From Thermodesulfovibrio sp. N1 (GTDB lineage Bacteria; Nitrospirota; Thermodesulfovibrionia; Thermodesulfovibrionales; Thermodesulfovibrionaceae): a stretch of DNA of 37,542 nt. The stretch covers positions 1-37,542 of the forward strand of contig NZ_MAVV01000015.1 of assembly GCF_001707915.1 (NCBI RefSeq), in the 5' to 3' direction. The number at the start of each line of letters is the position of its first letter. Positions within the stretch are counted from its first letter, which is position 1. Both the position numbers and the translations under genes were made by a program. The notes beneath the pieces are model-generated. The model was not told the DNA's origin. It made no database searches and saw only the letters and a list, made by a program, of their open reading frames with translations. This document shows, piece by piece, positions 25,804-35,190 of the stretch.

Positions 25804-28038
25804 TCATTTTTTTGTATCTTCTTTAGTTAAATTAACGGGAATAGTAAAGAAAAATGTGCTTCCTTTGCCAAACTCACTTGTAAAGCCAATCTCCCCTTGA
25901 TGTAATTCAACTAATTTTTTTGTAAGGGCTAAGCCTAACCCTGTGCCTTCATACTGCTTTGTGTAAGGCGACTCTAACTGACTGAATGGCTTAAACAACC
26001 TTTCAAAATCTTCTTTTTTGATCCCAATCCCTGTGTCAGTCACAGAAAATTGGATAAAATTATCTTTTTTCTCTGTTTTTATAGTAACGCTGCCACCGTC
26101 TTCTGTAAATTTAACGGCATTGCTTAGAAGGTTATAGAGCATTTGCTTGAGTTTTCTTTCATCAGCCTTAATGATTATATCTGTTTCAGGGGATATTTCC
26201 ATTTTTAAGGATATGTTGTTTTTCATTGCCTTTTCTTTAATCATCATAACAGAGGAGTTTATGACCTCTTTTATGTAAACTTCACTAAGTTCTAATGTCA
26301 TCATACCTGCTTCAACCTTAGAAAGGTCAAGTATTTCATTAATTAGAGAAAGCAGGTGCTTTCCGCTGTTATAGATGATAGTCAAGTATTCCCTCTGTTT
26401 TTCATTTATTTTTCCATAATGTTCATCAAGAAGGACTTCAGTATAACCATTAATTGAGTTTAAAGGCGTTCTAAGTTCGTGACTCATGTTTGAGAGAAAC
26501 TCACTTTTAGCTCGAGAGGCTTCTATAATCTGGTTATTTAGAGATTCCAGTTCTATTTTTCGACTTTGTAGTTTATCAATTGATTCTTGCAAATTCTCTT
26601 TGAGAATTATTATTTCATTCATACGCTTTATATTACTAATACCTATAGAAAGCTGGATGGCACAGTTTTTTAGTAGTTCTATATTATTCTCATCAAAGCC
26701 ATGAATACAAATAGTTTCCAATACACCTAAGTTTTCATCACCATATATTAATGGAAGGGCTACAATATCCTTTGGAATTATCGTTCCAAAGGCAGTATCT
26801 AACTTTACTGTATCCTTTGGAATATTTTTTATTGCCACTATATCCTTGTCTAAAAAGGCTTTTTTGGAAATCTCATCAGCTTCCGATGGAAGAGTAACAA
26901 GATAAGTAGCAGTTGGGTTTAGTCTCCCCCATTCATTAATGTATAAAATAGAGCCTTCTGCACAGGTGATTTTTGCCAGCTTATTTAATATTGTGTTTGA
27001 AAAATTATGTAAATCAGCAAATGACTGGTTAAGTATTGTTAGAAATTCAGCATATCTTTTATCTATATCTTCTTTCTCAATAAGCTTTTTATTCAAATCA
27101 TTAAGTTGATAAATTAAGCGGGCAAACTTGATACTAATTATTCCAGTGGCAAAAGAAGAAAACAATAAAATTCCTATCAAAATTTTTAATAATGACGATA
27201 TCGGTGCCATAACTGTTGTTTTATCATGTGTAACTATTATAGTCCATGCAGGATTGGGCAGTCTTTTGTAAGACAGAAACACATCATTTTTAAGAATCGG
27301 GTCTGTGGCTGATAGAACTTTATTTTCTATAAAATCGTCTTTGATAAAGGTTTCAAATTCTGGAATTTTTACAAGATTATCGCTCAATTTTAGACTGCTG
27401 TAAATTATATGATTGTTTTTATCAACTATATAAATATGCTTATCTTCTGAAGCAAGTATGTCTAAATAAGCCTTAAAATAGTCCCTTTCAGGAGATGCAA
27501 AGATGACACCAATAAAATTGTTGCCATCTAAAATAGGCATGGATATTGTGAATGTATATCTAATCGGCATACCTTTTCTTAGGTAAAGTTCAGATATATG
27601 AGGTTGTAAGGTCTCTTTTGCACCTTTAAACCAATCTCTAAAAGAAAAATCCTTTCCAATTATATTTGGATCATGGGGAGCTCTTGATATCAATATACCA
27701 TCTTTTGTTGCGATGCCTGCTGTCTCTAATTGTGGATTATTGGCAATTAAATCATCTAAATGCCTCTGAAGATCTCTAAAATCCCCCTTTTTTAGAGCAT
27801 TAATAAGAGACCTTCTTATAGCAAAAGCCTTAATATATTTTATATCGCTATTTAGTCGGGCATCAATCCTGCTTTCTGTTATTTGAATGGACTGAATAAT
27901 ATCATTTTCGATATGGTTTTTTAATATCTTATACGGCACAAGATAAAAATAAATGCCTATTGCAGTAGCTGGTATAATAGTTAAAAGCAAGCCACTAAGG
28001 AAAATGCGCCATTTTTTTTCGATCAGCCAGTTAATCAT
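25804..28038 (-). CDS. membrane sensor histidine kinase with dCache and GAF domains
   Basis: 744 residues. A first membrane helix (about 10-32), an extracytoplasmic dCache-like domain (about 40-285; includes SFRDWFKGAKET and IGVIFASPERDYF, as in dCache ligand domains), a second helix (about 298-322), a GAF domain (about 335-480), a coiled coil, HisKA with EFLSNMSHELRTPLNSI (His near 526) and HATPase with LYNLLSNAVKFT, DTGIGI and GTGLGLAL. No receiver is attached, so it likely phosphorylates the adjacent CheY-like and REC-HD-GYP proteins. The dCache domain suggests sensing of a small periplasmic molecule. Confidence 0.88.
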   Translation of the reverse strand: MINWLIEKKWRIFLSGLLLTIIPATAIGIYFYLVPYKILKNHIENDIIQSIQITESRIDARLNSDIKYIKAFAIRRSLINALKKGDFRDLQRHLDDLIANNPQLETAGIATKDGILISRAPHDPNIIGKDFSFRDWFKGAKETLQPHISELYLRKGMPIRYTFTISMPILDGNNFIGVIFASPERDYFKAYLDILASEDKHIYIVDKNNHIIYSSLKLSDNLVKIPEFETFIKDDFIENKVLSATDPILKNDVFLSYKRLPNPAWTIIVTHDKTTVMAPISSLLKILIGILLFSSFATGIISIKFARLIYQLNDLNKKLIEKEDIDKRYAEFLTILNQSFADLHNFSNTILNKLAKITCAEGSILYINEWGRLNPTATYLVTLPSEADEISKKAFLDKDIVAIKNIPKDTVKLDTAFGTIIPKDIVALPLIYGDENLGVLETICIHGFDENNIELLKNCAIQLSIGISNIKRMNEIIILKENLQESIDKLQSRKIELESLNNQIIEASRAKSEFLSNMSHELRTPLNSINGYTEVLLDEHYGKINEKQREYLTIIYNSGKHLLSLINEILDLSKVEAGMMTLELSEVYIKEVINSSVMMIKEKAMKNNISLKMEISPETDIIIKADERKLKQMLYNLLSNAVKFTEDGGSVTIKTEKKDNFIQFSVTDTGIGIKKEDFERLFKPFSQLESPYTKQYEGTGLGLALTKKLVELHQGEIGFTSEFGKGSTFFFTIPVNLTKEDTKK

Positions 28039-28074
28039 AATTAACCTTCACATATGTCTAAAATAAATTTAGAG

Positions 28075-28128
28075 AGGAAGCCTCAATAAGGTAAAATTAT
28101 TTGACAAAACCCTAAAAGAAGGCTTCCT
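28075..28128. repeat. inverted-repeat element A, before the dCache kinase gene
   Basis: AGGAAGCCT (28075-28083) and its exact complement AGGCTTCCT (28120-28128) enclose 36 bases. The minus strand shares AGCCTTCTTTT and a following GGTTTT with the plus strand of element B at 31.9 kb, so the two look like diverged inverted copies around the hybrid-kinase gene. Confidence 0.5.
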
Positions 28129-28224
28129 TATACTAAGTATATCAGTATTTTTGTAAAAATTCTATAAAAAATAGTCCACCCTCTTAGCCCTACCGATTTT
28201 GAATTGAAATTAATATTATTTTCT

Positions 28225-31200
28225 CTATTTTTCAGTGCCTAATACCTGTTTAATTTTTAAGGAGAGGTCTTTTATGGTAAAAGGCTTTTGGATAAAGGGA
28301 GTGCTTTCATCAAGCACTCCATAATGAGCGATAGCGTTATCCGTGTATCCTGACATATAAAGCGCCTTGATGTTAGGGTGATTCTTTCTAAGCCTTTCCA
28401 CCAAAACCTTCCCATCCATAATCGGCATAATGACATCGGTAATGACAAGGTCAGGCTTTATCCCTTTTTCTTCCACCAATAGCAAAGCCTCTCCACCATT
28501 TGCTGCAACAGTGACTTGATAACCTAATAAAGTAAGCATTTCTTTAAACAAATCCTGTAATGATGGTTCATCTTCGACAATAAGGATATGTTCTCCTCCA
28601 ACTTTGAGTTCGGCATCTATCTCTTCTTTTTTTACCTCTGTTTTTGTCTCATACACAGCAGGAAGATATATCTTAAAGGTTGAGCCTTTCCCAAGTTCAG
28701 AATAAACATGGATATGTCCGCCTGATTGCTTCACTATTCCATATACAGTGGAAAGTCCTAATCCTGTGCCTTTCCCTTTTTCTTTGGTAGTAAAGAATGG
28801 TTCAAACAGCCGTGATAAGATCTCTTTGTCCATACCAATACCTGTGTCAGTAATAGCAATCATTACATAATCTCCAGGTTCAACTGATACATGATTTTGG
28901 ATATACAATTCATCTAAAACAACATTAGCAGTCTCGATTATGAGCTTCCCGCCATAAGGCATAGCATCACGGGCATTAACTACAAGATTCATGATGACCT
29001 GCTCAATCTGTCCTGGGTCTGCCTTAACATTGGATATATCTTCTGCTAATACCATAGTAAGCTCAATGTTTTCACCTATTAAACGTCGTAGCATTTCCTC
29101 TATTGCCTTAAGTGATTCATTGATGTTTAAAATCTTAGGTTGGAGTATCTGTTTTCTGCTAAAGGCTAATAGTTGCTGGGTAAGTGACATAGAACGGCGA
29201 CCTGCTTCAATGATTTGGAGTATATCTTTTCTTATAGGGTCTTGGGGATGTAACTTATTAAGTATCATCTCACCATAACCTAAGATAACATTAAGCATGT
29301 TGTTGAAGTCATGGGCTATGCCACCAGCAAGTTGTCCTATGGACTCCAGTTTTTGCGCTTGATAGAGTTGAGCCTCCAATTCTTTTTCTCTTGTAATATC
29401 GTGAATGATTGAATGAAGATACTCTTTTCCCTTTATCTCAACCTTACTACTGAATACCCTTACATCTCTGATAGAACTGTCTGCAAGACGATGGCGAAAC
29501 TCAAAATAGGTCTTCTTTAATGTCCTTGCCTTTTCCATCTCTTTTTTGATTTCTTCAGGCGGAAGGGTGTTAATCTGCTGGATCTTCATCCGTTTAAGCT
29601 CTTCACGACTCCAGCCATAGAAATTAACAGCAGCCTTATTGGCATCAACGATCTGTCCTGTATCAGGGTCAATCAGAAGTTTTACGGCAGCATGGTCTTC
29701 AAATAATCTGCGATAACTCTCCTCGTTCTCTATTAGAGCCTTTTCCATTCTCTTGCGTTCGGTGATGTCAGTTATAATGTGGACAAAACCGTCTATATTG
29801 CCGTCTATATCTATGATAGGGTCCGATACAATCTCAAACCAATTACCGTTAATTCTTAATTCAACGCTTTCCCTACGAAGGCTTTTTCTTACTTTAAAAA
29901 CAGGGCATTCTGGTATCGGCTCAGCTGTGTTATGCACATATTCCCAACAGTGACGACCGACTATTTCATTACATGATAGATGAAAATATTGTTCTACAGC
30001 CTTATTTGACTGCAGTATCCGCATGTCCTTATCCATAATCCAGATTACACTATTGACAGCATCAAATGTTCGCTGCCAGGCTTTAGCTCTCTCTGCTACC
30101 AAATCTTCAGCATTTTTGCGGTCTGTGATATCCTGAATATATCCTTCAAGAAAGAGTAGTTCACCATTTTCGTCGAATACTCCTCTACCCTTTTCCCAAA
30201 CCCATTTTATCTCTCCCGAGGCAGTGCGTATCTGATACTCATCTTCAAATGGGAAATTCTTCTCTTGTATTAGTTTTTGCCATTTTTCCCAAAGGTATGT
30301 TTGATATTCCTCTAAAATTAAATCATTAAAAGAGATTTTTTTATTATTAATCAAATCCTCAGGTAAGTAACCAGTTAATTCATAGCATCCATCGCTGACA
30401 AAAAGCATAGTCCAGTTCTTGTCGTTTAATCGGCGATAAGCCATACCAGGCAGATTACTAAGCAGTGTTGAAACCTCTCGTTCCTTTTCTCTTAGGGCAT
30501 CTGCTGATTGTTTGGCTAATCTTTGGTTGTGATGAGCCTCAAGAAGTTGCCCGATAGTATTAAGCAACGGTTGGAGGAAATTTACAATGTTATAGTCATA
30601 GCCATCTGGACGGTTGGCTATCCCAACCATTGCAACTAATTTATCTGCAAACTTAATGGGCAGACCAAGATAGGCATTCATGGGCGGATGTCCCTTTGGC
30701 AAACCACCTCTGCGGGGGTCATTGAGGGGGTCATTACTTATTACAACATCGCCAGACGTGAGAGTTGCGCCAAAGAGGGTCTTAAGATTATAGAATTCGA
30801 ACCCCTCTGACGCTTTCTCCTCATATAATCTCCGCGTCTCATCGTCCCAAGAGATATTCGTAATGGCATGAGTTTTTAGGTAAGGCTGTCCGTTAGGTGT
30901 TAACAAAACCTCGCCGATGAAGCCATACTCGCTATCCGTGATTGCTAATATATCAGTAAGCATATTTTTGAAAGTGCTTGATATATCCATGTTTGCAATG
31001 AAGTTTTGCTGCGCTCGGGTTATAGCCATGAGCAATTTTTGCTGCCTTATCATCATCTCTTCTGCCCGTTTTTGTTCTGTGATATCGAGCATGGACACAA
31101 CGCTTCGTTTCGTTTCTGGTATCATTTTCACTTGTAGCAAGGCGATGCGCTCTTCACCTGATTTGTTGATCAACTTCACTTCGTATTGAAAGGGCGCTTT

Positions 31201-31788
31201 TTCTGGATCTTCACGCCTTAGCTTGTGATATCTAAGCATCATCTCTAAACTCTCAGGAGCAACATATTTAGTCCAACTTGTTCCAATAAGCTCTTCTGGG
31301 CTATAACCTGTAACCTGAGAACATGTTTTATTTGCCATAATAATAGTAGTATCTTCGTCAACAATCAAGGTTGCAGTGCCTGTGGCTTCAAATATTGCTT
31401 GATAAATAGATTCACCTTTTTGAGTAAGTTTTTTTGATTTTTCTCTTAACCGAAGTAGAAGTCCCACTTTAGCCTTGAGTTCAACATCTGAAATGGGCAA
31501 AAGAAGGCAGTCGTCAAATCCCTCAGACAGCCAAAAATCTAAGTCATCATCCTTATCAAGGATAATTAAGACTGGCAAAAGGGTATCAACTTTTTGCTTT
31601 AAATCGAGGATTTGCTTTCCAATTTCAGATGCAGATTTGGTATCCAAAATAAAGAGATCCGCCTGAGTCCAGCCTTCTTCATGATAATGAAGGATTTCAT
31701 AGCCAAAAGAGGCAAGATGTCTGACAATGAGATTCTGCTCCTCAGGGTTACTTATAGAAGTTACAATTTTTTTATTGTTTTTGCTCAT
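28225..31788 (-). CDS. large multi-PAS/GAF hybrid sensor histidine kinase with C-terminal receiver
   Basis: 1187 residues, no membrane helix. Residues 1-115 form a receiver-like domain lacking the N-terminal acidic pair, so probably a pseudo-receiver. Then PAS (about 128-245), GAF (about 260-420; EKASEGFEFYNLKTLFGATL and GLPIKFADKLVAMVGIANRP), three more PAS domains with PAC ends (about 440-560, 570-685, 690-805), HisKA with GQLAGGIAHDFNNML (His near 828), HATPase (VMNLVVNARDAM, DTGIGMD, GTGLGLST) and a true receiver (about 1062-1180; VEDEP, LVITDVIMPIMDG). Base composition is richer in G+C than its neighbours (about 43-58% in the lines I counted against roughly 32%), a hint of transfer. Likely acts with the downstream kinase and regulators. 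Confidence 0.92.
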   Translation of the reverse strand: MSKNNKKIVTSISNPEEQNLIVRHLASFGYEILHYHEEGWTQADLFILDTKSASEIGKQILDLKQKVDTLLPVLIILDKDDDLDFWLSEGFDDCLLLPISDVELKAKVGLLLRLREKSKKLTQKGESIYQAIFEATGTATLIVDEDTTIIMANKTCSQVTGYSPEELIGTSWTKYVAPESLEMMLRYHKLRREDPEKAPFQYEVKLINKSGEERIALLQVKMIPETKRSVVSMLDITEQKRAEEMMIRQQKLLMAITRAQQNFIANMDISSTFKNMLTDILAITDSEYGFIGEVLLTPNGQPYLKTHAITNISWDDETRRLYEEKASEGFEFYNLKTLFGATLTSGDVVISNDPLNDPRRGGLPKGHPPMNAYLGLPIKFADKLVAMVGIANRPDGYDYNIVNFLQPLLNTIGQLLEAHHNQRLAKQSADALREKEREVSTLLSNLPGMAYRRLNDKNWTMLFVSDGCYELTGYLPEDLINNKKISFNDLILEEYQTYLWEKWQKLIQEKNFPFEDEYQIRTASGEIKWVWEKGRGVFDENGELLFLEGYIQDITDRKNAEDLVAERAKAWQRTFDAVNSVIWIMDKDMRILQSNKAVEQYFHLSCNEIVGRHCWEYVHNTAEPIPECPVFKVRKSLRRESVELRINGNWFEIVSDPIIDIDGNIDGFVHIITDITERKRMEKALIENEESYRRLFEDHAAVKLLIDPDTGQIVDANKAAVNFYGWSREELKRMKIQQINTLPPEEIKKEMEKARTLKKTYFEFRHRLADSSIRDVRVFSSKVEIKGKEYLHSIIHDITREKELEAQLYQAQKLESIGQLAGGIAHDFNNMLNVILGYGEMILNKLHPQDPIRKDILQIIEAGRRSMSLTQQLLAFSRKQILQPKILNINESLKAIEEMLRRLIGENIELTMVLAEDISNVKADPGQIEQVIMNLVVNARDAMPYGGKLIIETANVVLDELYIQNHVSVEPGDYVMIAITDTGIGMDKEILSRLFEPFFTTKEKGKGTGLGLSTVYGIVKQSGGHIHVYSELGKGSTFKIYLPAVYETKTEVKKEEIDAELKVGGEHILIVEDEPSLQDLFKEMLTLLGYQVTVAANGGEALLLVEEKGIKPDLVITDVIMPIMDGKVLVERLRKNHPNIKALYMSGYTDNAIAHYGVLDESTPFIQKPFTIKDLSLKIKQVLGTEK

Positions 31789-31893
31789 GCAATACTATCA
31801 CCTTCTGTTGAATTCTAACAAAAAATTGTGATTTTGTAAATATCAAAAATTGTCGATAGAAAATGCAAATATTTTTTGTTTTATCACATTTAT

Positions 31894-31976
31894 GAGCCTT
31901 CTTTTTGAGGTTTTATTTCACCAATTTGGTGATATTTTATATAACCCTTAAAACTAAAATCCATAAAAGGAGGCTC
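31894..31976. repeat. inverted-repeat element B, terminator-like
   Basis: Arms GAGCCTTCTTTT (31894-31905) and AAAAGGAGGCTC (31965-31976) pair over 12 bases with one G-U. They enclose a 15-base palindrome, TCACCAATTTGGTGA (31918-31932). GTTTTTTTA follows on the plus strand, so it could end transcription, or be a short mobile-type repeat related to element A. Confidence 0.5.
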
Positions 31977-32010
31977 GTTTTTTTATATCCCTATCGGCAA
32001 TTTTAGGTGC

Positions 32011-32040
32011 TTGACATAAATTTTAAATTTTTGTTTTAAT
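32011..32040 (+). promoter_or_regulatory. promoter of the TonB-receptor operon leader
   Basis: Perfect -35 TTGACA (32011-32016), an 18-base spacer and TTTAAT (32035-32040). The start point would be near 32047, giving a leader of about 147 bases before the receptor ATG. Confidence 0.6.
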
Positions 32041-32046
32041 ATTTTA

Positions 32047-32193
32047 ACCTAAGAAGGGTTTAAAAAAGGTCATGAAGGCCGTGTAAGGGAACAGTTTCCC
32101 TACACGGCTTTTTTATTGAATAAGACTCATGAAGGGTCTATGCCTCTCAGAAGGGAGCTGACATTAAAAAAATAATCAAGGAGAGGTGTAGAA
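32047..32193 (+). ncRNA. structured 5' leader with tandem hairpins, terminator and RBS sequestration (candidate riboswitch or attenuator)
   Basis: Hairpin 1: GGTC-ATGAA-GGCC (32068-32080). Hairpin 2: AGACTC-ATGAA-GGGTCT (32123-32139). Both share the loop ATGAA closed by C-G above a U-G pair. The first overlaps the 5' arm of a strong intrinsic terminator, so they exclude each other. Further on, TGCCTCTC (32141-32148) can pair over 8 bases with GAGAGGTG of the ribosome site (32181-32188), or instead fold locally as CTCTC-AGAA-GGGAG (32144-32157), freeing the site. It fits no riboswitch class I can recall; cobalamin-type conserved blocks are absent. Confidence 0.6.
32078..32114 (+). terminator. 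intrinsic terminator inside the leader
   Basis: GCCGTGTA and TACACGGC pair perfectly, then GGGAA with TTCCC beyond one bulged A, with loop CAGT (hairpin 32078-32108). Six T's follow (32109-32114). Its place between promoter and start codon implies attenuation. Confidence 0.85.
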
Positions 32194-34143
32194 ATGGTTA
32201 AGATTATTTTATTAAGTATTGCTTTGTTATTATGTTTTGTTTTTTATGTTTTCGCAGGGGAAAAAGAGAAAATACTTGATGAAATTGTTGTAACCGCTAC
32301 AAAAACTGAAAGAGAAGTCAAAGAGATACCAACAAATGTTACTGTAATAACGGAAGAAGATATTAAAAAATATGAAGCAAGAGATGTATCTGAACTTTTA
32401 AAACAAATTCCAGGTTTTAATATTTCCTATTTTGGTGGAGTCCATGCTGATATTTATGTAAGTAGTAGAGGACAGGTACCACTTACAAGAGGAGCTCAGA
32501 TTTTAGTTGACGGAATTGAATATAATAATCCTTCTGGTTATTTTAATGCTCTTGCCATACCTATAGAAAATATTGATAAAATTGAAATAATAAAAAGTCC
32601 AGCTACCTCTCTTTATGGTAATTTTGCAACAGGTGGAGTGATTAACATAATCACCAAAAAATCCAAAAAACCCTTTGAGGGTAAATTAAGTTTTTCAGGT
32701 GGCAGTTTTGACACACAAAAATACTCTGTTTTACTTACTGGAGTTTTAAAAAACTTAGAATATAACTTAGAAATGAGATATTTCAAAACGCACGGATGGC
32801 AAGAAAATAGCTGGGAAGATAATAAACTTTTGAACTTAAAATTGAAATATAATTTAAATCCTCAAACTAACATAGGATTGCATTTTAACTATGCACCAAT
32901 CGAAAATGGATATCCTGGAACACTTACAAAAAAAGAATTTCAAGAAAATCCTAGACAAACAACTCAACCATGGGGAAAGGCAGATTCATATACCTTTATT
33001 ATCGCTCCATATTTTGAAAAAATATTTTCTGATTCGAGAATATTATTTAAAATTAAGTATGGCTATCAAGATGGATGGGTAATTGATCCTGATTATTTTG
33101 AATTTGCAAACTATAATATTGTACCTGAGTTTAATTATACAATAAGTCATAAAATCGGGGATATAAAAGGAATTTTACTAATAGGTGCAGAATATCGTTA
33201 TTTAAATAATGAAAAAATAAAAGCATATTCATTTGATGGAAGTACAGGAATTATAGGACCTCTCTATCAAGATCGAACATGGAAAGATAAAACTTTCGCT
33301 TTATTTTTTCAAGAAGATCTTGAAATAATGAAAAATTTGTTTGTCTCTTTTGGGGCAAGATACGACCGTGTTGATACAGATTTTAGGGATAAAATAAAGC
33401 CTTCTCTAAATTTTAGTAAAACTCATTCTGCATTTAGTCCTAAAATAGGTATTTCTTATTTGCTATCTGATTCTTTTAACATTTTTGCCAATTATAGTCG
33501 TGGTTTCAGAAACCCTACTACTGCAATTACTGGATTCGCTAATAATCCAGATCTAAAGCCAGAAAAAATAAACAGCTATGAATTAGGACTGAGAGGACAA
33601 CCCTCAAAATGGTTTTACTATAGTGGAGCACTTTTTATTATAGATACTAAAGATAAAATAGTTAGAGTTGGAGGGCCTAGAAGAGTTGAAAATGCTGGTG
33701 AGACAATATCTAAAGGAATTGAATTTAATTTTACAATAGACTTACAAAATGGATTTTACAGTTCAATAAATTATACATATCAGGATTCGAAATATAAGGA
33801 ATATACGACCTTAGCAGGCATATCTTATAAGGATAAAAGAATTCCTCTTATACCTTCTAATATTTTAGGTATAAGTATAGGATATGAATCATCTAGTTTT
33901 GGAAAAATTGATCTAATATCAAATTACACAGATAAGAAATATATTGATTCAGCTAATACGGAATCCTTAGGTGATCATTTAATAATTGATGCTAAATACA
34001 CAAAACAAATTGGTAAAAATATGGAGATATTCCTGTCTGGTAAAAATTTGACAAATAAAAAATATGCTGAAGTGGGATTCGTAGATGCAATTTATCCTAT
34101 GCCAGGCAGAAGTATTATGGCAGGAATAAATTTAAATTTTTAA
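32194..34143 (+). CDS. TonB-dependent outer-membrane receptor
   Basis: 649 residues: signal peptide (1-22, ending VFAGE), TonB box-like DEIVVTATK, plug domain (about 40-150; VSELLKQIPGFNIS, RGAQILVDGIEYNN, IEIIKSPATSLYGNFATGGVINIITKK), then a 22-strand barrel ending in a terminal Phe (GRSIMAGINLNF) as outer-membrane proteins do. It is of the BtuB/FepA type. The DUF4198 protein and FecCD-type ABC genes behind it suggest uptake of a metal, metallophore, corrinoid or oxyanion; the substrate is not readable. Expression is probably set by the leader RNA before it. AAGGAGAGG is the ribosome site. Confidence 0.92.
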   Translation: MVKIILLSIALLLCFVFYVFAGEKEKILDEIVVTATKTEREVKEIPTNVTVITEEDIKKYEARDVSELLKQIPGFNISYFGGVHADIYVSSRGQVPLTRGAQILVDGIEYNNPSGYFNALAIPIENIDKIEIIKSPATSLYGNFATGGVINIITKKSKKPFEGKLSFSGGSFDTQKYSVLLTGVLKNLEYNLEMRYFKTHGWQENSWEDNKLLNLKLKYNLNPQTNIGLHFNYAPIENGYPGTLTKKEFQENPRQTTQPWGKADSYTFIIAPYFEKIFSDSRILFKIKYGYQDGWVIDPDYFEFANYNIVPEFNYTISHKIGDIKGILLIGAEYRYLNNEKIKAYSFDGSTGIIGPLYQDRTWKDKTFALFFQEDLEIMKNLFVSFGARYDRVDTDFRDKIKPSLNFSKTHSAFSPKIGISYLLSDSFNIFANYSRGFRNPTTAITGFANNPDLKPEKINSYELGLRGQPSKWFYYSGALFIIDTKDKIVRVGGPRRVENAGETISKGIEFNFTIDLQNGFYSSINYTYQDSKYKEYTTLAGISYKDKRIPLIPSNILGISIGYESSSFGKIDLISNYTDKKYIDSANTESLGDHLIIDAKYTKQIGKNMEIFLSGKNLTNKKYAEVGFVDAIYPMPGRSIMAGINLNF

Positions 34144-34184
34144 TTTAAATATAACTTAAAAAAGAAGAAGGAGGATACAGAAAT

Positions 34185-35042
34185 ATGAAAAAAATCAATA
34201 AATTATTAATAACAATGATAATTTTTACTTTTTTATCCCCTAATTTTAGCAATTTAGCAAATGCTCATGACAGATGGTTGATTTCTTCAAAACCTTTTGC
34301 CAAAATCAACGATTTAGTTCCAGTTGAATTTTGTGTTGGACATGGATTTGAATCTGAGGCAGCTCCCAGTGAATGGTGGCTTACAGACTTTTATTTACTT
34401 GATCCTGATGGAATTGTAAGTAAATTAGAATTTAATTTTGACAGAGATAAACAAAAATCTGCCTTATCTAAATTTAAAGCAAATAAGGAAGGAATTTATA
34501 TAATTTATTCTGTGGCAGAAAACATATACTGGGTTAGAACGCATGACAATAAATATATTCAATTCAAAGACAAAATAGAGATAGATAAATCACAGATTAA
34601 GAGAACTTTTATTGGTTGGCAATATAGTAAAACTTTTATAAGGGTGGGGAAAACAAAAAGAGGTGATTATGATAAAAGTGTGGGTGGACTTATAGAAATA
34701 ATTCCTCTTAAAGATCCTACAAATCTTAAAGTTGGAGAATACTTACCAATTAAAGTTTTATCTAATGGCAAAAATACTAATTGGAATGTTGGAGTAGTTG
34801 CCCTATACAAAGGATTTAAAGGTGAAAAATGGGCTTATAGTTATTTTTCTGAATATCCTGGAGTGATATATATTAAAGAAGGAATAGGGAAAGACCCTTA
34901 TTTTAAAATTCCTATTGATAAAAAAGGTTTCTGGTTTATAAAGGCTTTTCGAATGATGGATAGAGAAGTATTATCTGAAAAGAAATATGGTGAACATGAT
35001 GAATACTTTTTTGAGGCAACAATTACATTTTATGTGAAATAA
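34185..35042 (+). CDS. DUF4198 family periplasmic protein
   Basis: 285 residues with a signal peptide ending ANAHD; the mature N-terminus HDRWL (metal-ligand-like His at the start) is typical of DUF4198. Two beta-sandwich-like parts follow, with FVGHGFESE replaced here by FCVGHGFESE and a late LKVGEYLPIKVL segment that recalls the Ig-like half of the family. DUF4198 proteins often sit beside nickel or cobalt uptake genes and are thought to bind metal in the periplasm. AAGGAGG precedes the ATG, 41 bases after the receptor, so they form an operon. Confidence 0.82.
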   Translation: MKKINKLLITMIIFTFLSPNFSNLANAHDRWLISSKPFAKINDLVPVEFCVGHGFESEAAPSEWWLTDFYLLDPDGIVSKLEFNFDRDKQKSALSKFKANKEGIYIIYSVAENIYWVRTHDNKYIQFKDKIEIDKSQIKRTFIGWQYSKTFIRVGKTKRGDYDKSVGGLIEIIPLKDPTNLKVGEYLPIKVLSNGKNTNWNVGVVALYKGFKGEKWAYSYFSEYPGVIYIKEGIGKDPYFKIPIDKKGFWFIKAFRMMDREVLSEKKYGEHDEYFFEATITFYVK

Positions 35043-35190
35043 TTTTTTTAATCTATATTATCAGCAACAAAAATTTTTTAAGATTTAAACTAAATAGTAA
35101 TTATAAGTTTATAAATGAAACCATATTATGAATATTTTTAAAGAGGCGAAATTAGCAAAGTAGCATACAATTTTTTTAAAATAAGAGTTT

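Noticed and set aside
32072-32163. Leader peptides in the TonB leader (MKAV at 32072; a 10-residue frame at 32129)
   Set aside because: Both ATGs are the identical hairpin loops; the second has no ribosome site and neither peptide is rich in one amino acid, so structure explains the repetition better than translational attenuation. Not fully excluded.
32047-32193. Cobalamin riboswitch before the TonB receptor
   Set aside because: The conserved cobalamin-riboswitch blocks near the end of the aptamer, as I remember them, are not present, and the leader is too short for the usual form.
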